Origin: Gammaproteobacteria bacterium
GTDB taxonomy: Bacteria; Pseudomonadota; Gammaproteobacteria; GRL18
Length of the DNA stretch: 8,144 nt
NCBI GenBank assembly: GCA_023144715.1
Contig: JAGLFC010000134.1
Location: forward strand, 1 to 8,144
Direction of reading: 5' to 3'
In this document: one piece after another, positions 7,165-8,144 of the stretch
How the letters are laid out: each line of letters opens with the position of its first letter
Position numbering within the stretch: position 1 is the first letter of the stretch
Notes under the pieces: model-generated
Databases searched by the model: none
What the model saw: only the letters and a program-made list of their open reading frames with translations
What the model was told of the DNA's origin: nothing
Made by a program: the position numbers and the translations under genes

Positions 7165-7830
7165 ATGGCTAAAAGCAAGAAAAAAATGAAAGAAGAACTA
7201 CCTGTTAAGGGTATAGCAGCAAGATTTCGTGGTTTTTTACCTGTTGTTGTGGATGTAGAAACTGCTGGTTTTAATTATAAAACAGATGCGTTACTTGAAA
7301 TTGCTGCCACTTTATTACGTATGGATGAACAAGGCGATCTTATTTGTTGTGAAACTTACTCCTATAATATTGAACCGTTCAAAGGGGCAAATCTTGATCC
7401 TTCAGCATTAAAATTTACAGGTATTAATCCATTTAATCCTTTTAGAATGAACAAACCAGAAGAACATGTATTAAAAGAGATATTTCAGCCTATTCGCAGT
7501 GAATTGAAAGAAACAGGCTGTTCTCGTGCTATTTTAGTGGGTCATAATCCTACTTTTGATCTTAATTTTCTTAATGCTGCCATTGAACGTAATAAAATTA
7601 AACGGAATCCATTTCATAAGTTTAGCACCTTTGATACTGCAACCTTAGGTGGTTTAGCCTATGGACAAACAGTCTTATCTCGTGCTGCACAAGCTTCTGG
7701 TATGGAATGGGATGATGAAAGTGCTCATTCTGCTAAATATGATACCGAACAAACCGCTGAATTATTTTGTCGTATTATTAATCGTTGGCATAAACTGGAA
7801 CGGATCGAAAAAGCTCAACGTTCACTTTAG
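7165..7830 (+). CDS. rnt: Ribonuclease T
   Basis: A DEDD-family 3'-5' exonuclease that trims the 3' ends of tRNA, 5S and 23S rRNA and also acts on single-stranded DNA; it works as a homodimer. The 221 residues align with E. coli RNase T (215 aa) at an offset of seven. The catalytic set is complete: D30 and E32 (VVDVETAGF), D132 (GHNPTFDLNF), H188 and D193 (AHSAKYDTEQTA). RFRGFLPVV, TDALLEIAA, KRNPFHKFSTFDTATLGGLAYGQ (starting at residue 146) and the FCRIINRW ending are typical. The first dozen residues are unusually lysine-rich (AKSKKKMKEE), which could add RNA contact or simply reflect lineage drift. The ribosome site is weak (AAAGA at 7153-7157). It follows pyrC by 43 bp and is probably co-transcribed; this gene order also occurs in Pseudomonas as I recall it. 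Confidence 0.96.
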   Translation: MAKSKKKMKEELPVKGIAARFRGFLPVVVDVETAGFNYKTDALLEIAATLLRMDEQGDLICCETYSYNIEPFKGANLDPSALKFTGINPFNPFRMNKPEEHVLKEIFQPIRSELKETGCSRAILVGHNPTFDLNFLNAAIERNKIKRNPFHKFSTFDTATLGGLAYGQTVLSRAAQASGMEWDDESAHSAKYDTEQTAELFCRIINRWHKLERIEKAQRSL

Positions 7831-7836
7831 ATAATA

Positions 7837-7911
7837 CCCTTGTTCTTAATATTTTTTAACACAATTTTCAACATAATAAGTTAAGGAACTTGTGACTTAT
7901 TAAGAATAGGG
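7837..7911. terminator. Imperfect long inverted repeat in the convergent rnt/cysQ gap
   Basis: TTCTTAATA (7843-7851) pairs with TATTAAGAA (7898-7906). An outer CCCT (7837-7840) pairs with AGGG (7908-7911) across a small internal loop. Inside lie a short hairpin, AAGTT/AACTT around AAGG (7878-7891), and an alternative eight-pair stem, TAATAAGT (7874-7881) with ACTTATTA (7895-7902). The latter shares bases with the outer stem, so the two cannot form together. Its place between two genes ending toward each other suggests bidirectional termination, but neither side has a clean U tract directly after the stem. A degraded small repeat element is the alternative. Confidence 0.45.
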
Positions 7912-7946
7912 AAAATTATCTTTTAATCGTGTTTTTGATACCATCA

Positions 7947-8144
7947 TTATTTTAACAAAAGACGTTGCCAAGCAATAGATCGATCACCAAATACAAAAAA
8001 ATTTGGATTGAGTAAAGAATCTTTAGTATTGTATCTTAATACTTTCATATTGGTGTCAGTAATTAACCCCCCTGCTTCTTCAACAATACATTGTGCGGCG
8101 GCGGTATCCCACTCAGACGTTGGACCTAAACGTGCATAAATATC
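7947..8144 (-). CDS. cysQ: CysQ-type 3'(2'),5'-bisphosphate nucleotidase, C-terminal part
   Basis: The minus-strand frame open from the right edge to a TAA at 7947-7949 encodes 65 residues beginning DIYARLGPTSEWDTAAAQ. This matches the C-terminal part of CysQ, an inositol-monophosphatase-fold enzyme that removes the 3' phosphate from PAP, the by-product of sulfate reduction through PAPS. The EWDTAA block holds the second family signature, including a metal-binding aspartate. RYNTKDSLLNPNFFVFGD is the CysQ-like tail that separates it from plain inositol monophosphatases. The first metal site and the start lie beyond the window. It converges on rnt across a 116-bp spacer. Family assignment is strong for so short a piece, while the exact substrate rests on the tail motif. 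Confidence 0.88.
   Translation of the reverse strand, partial: DIYARLGPTSEWDTAAAQCIVEEAGGLITDTNMKVLRYNTKDSLLNPNFFVFGDRSIAWQRLLLK

Noticed and set aside
526..8072. Runs of six G (526-531, 805-810, and as C at 8067-8072) as phase-variation tracts
   Set aside because: They are short, lie in conserved Gly-Gly or similar codons of housekeeping-type proteins, and cause no frame break.

Overview
This AT-rich window most likely comes from a gammaproteobacterial chromosome. The evidence is an E. coli-type RdgC, a class II dihydroorotase (PyrC), RNase T and a CysQ-type phosphatase, all closely resembling the gammaproteobacterial proteins. The adjacent pyrC-rnt pair is also, from memory, found in Pseudomonas. 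The genus cannot be fixed from the sequence. A PrsT-like TPR protein would fit an exopolysaccharide-producing methylotroph or sulfur oxidiser, but that is only a suggestion.

Layout from left to right. The window opens inside a SulP-family anion transporter (1-1443, 5' end missing). After a 124-bp gap with a good -10 box and an AT-rich inverted repeat comes a LexA/UmuD-type self-cleaving protein with a basic N-terminal extension (1568-2080). RdgC, a DNA-binding modulator of RecA, follows (2140-3072). A 101-bp gap with a candidate extended -10 promoter and a 16-bp dyad at the ribosome binding site leads to a 929-residue exported TPR protein (3174-5963). An 11-bp perfect stem-loop separates it from pyrC (6051-7121), followed 43 bp later by rnt (7165-7830). 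A 116-bp convergent spacer with an imperfect long inverted repeat leads to the 3' end of cysQ on the minus strand (7947-8144, running off the window). No gap exceeds 300 bp; about 93% of the window is coding.

Functional links. The UmuD-like gene and rdgC both belong to RecA/SOS biology and lie 59 bp apart, so they may share a transcript. PyrC (pyrimidine synthesis) and RNase T (3' end trimming of tRNA and other stable RNA) are housekeeping. CysQ (3'-phosphoadenosine 5'-phosphate recycling) and SulP could both touch sulfur metabolism, but they sit at opposite ends in opposite orientations and no link is shown. No tRNA, rRNA, CRISPR array, insertion sequence or phage gene was recognised.

Most of the window is ordinary. 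The parts most worth a second look are the orphan UmuD-like protein with a probable DNA-binding extension and a possible operator, and the cysteine-free PrsT-like TPR protein with no exosortase genes nearby. I found no convincing new multi-gene system.
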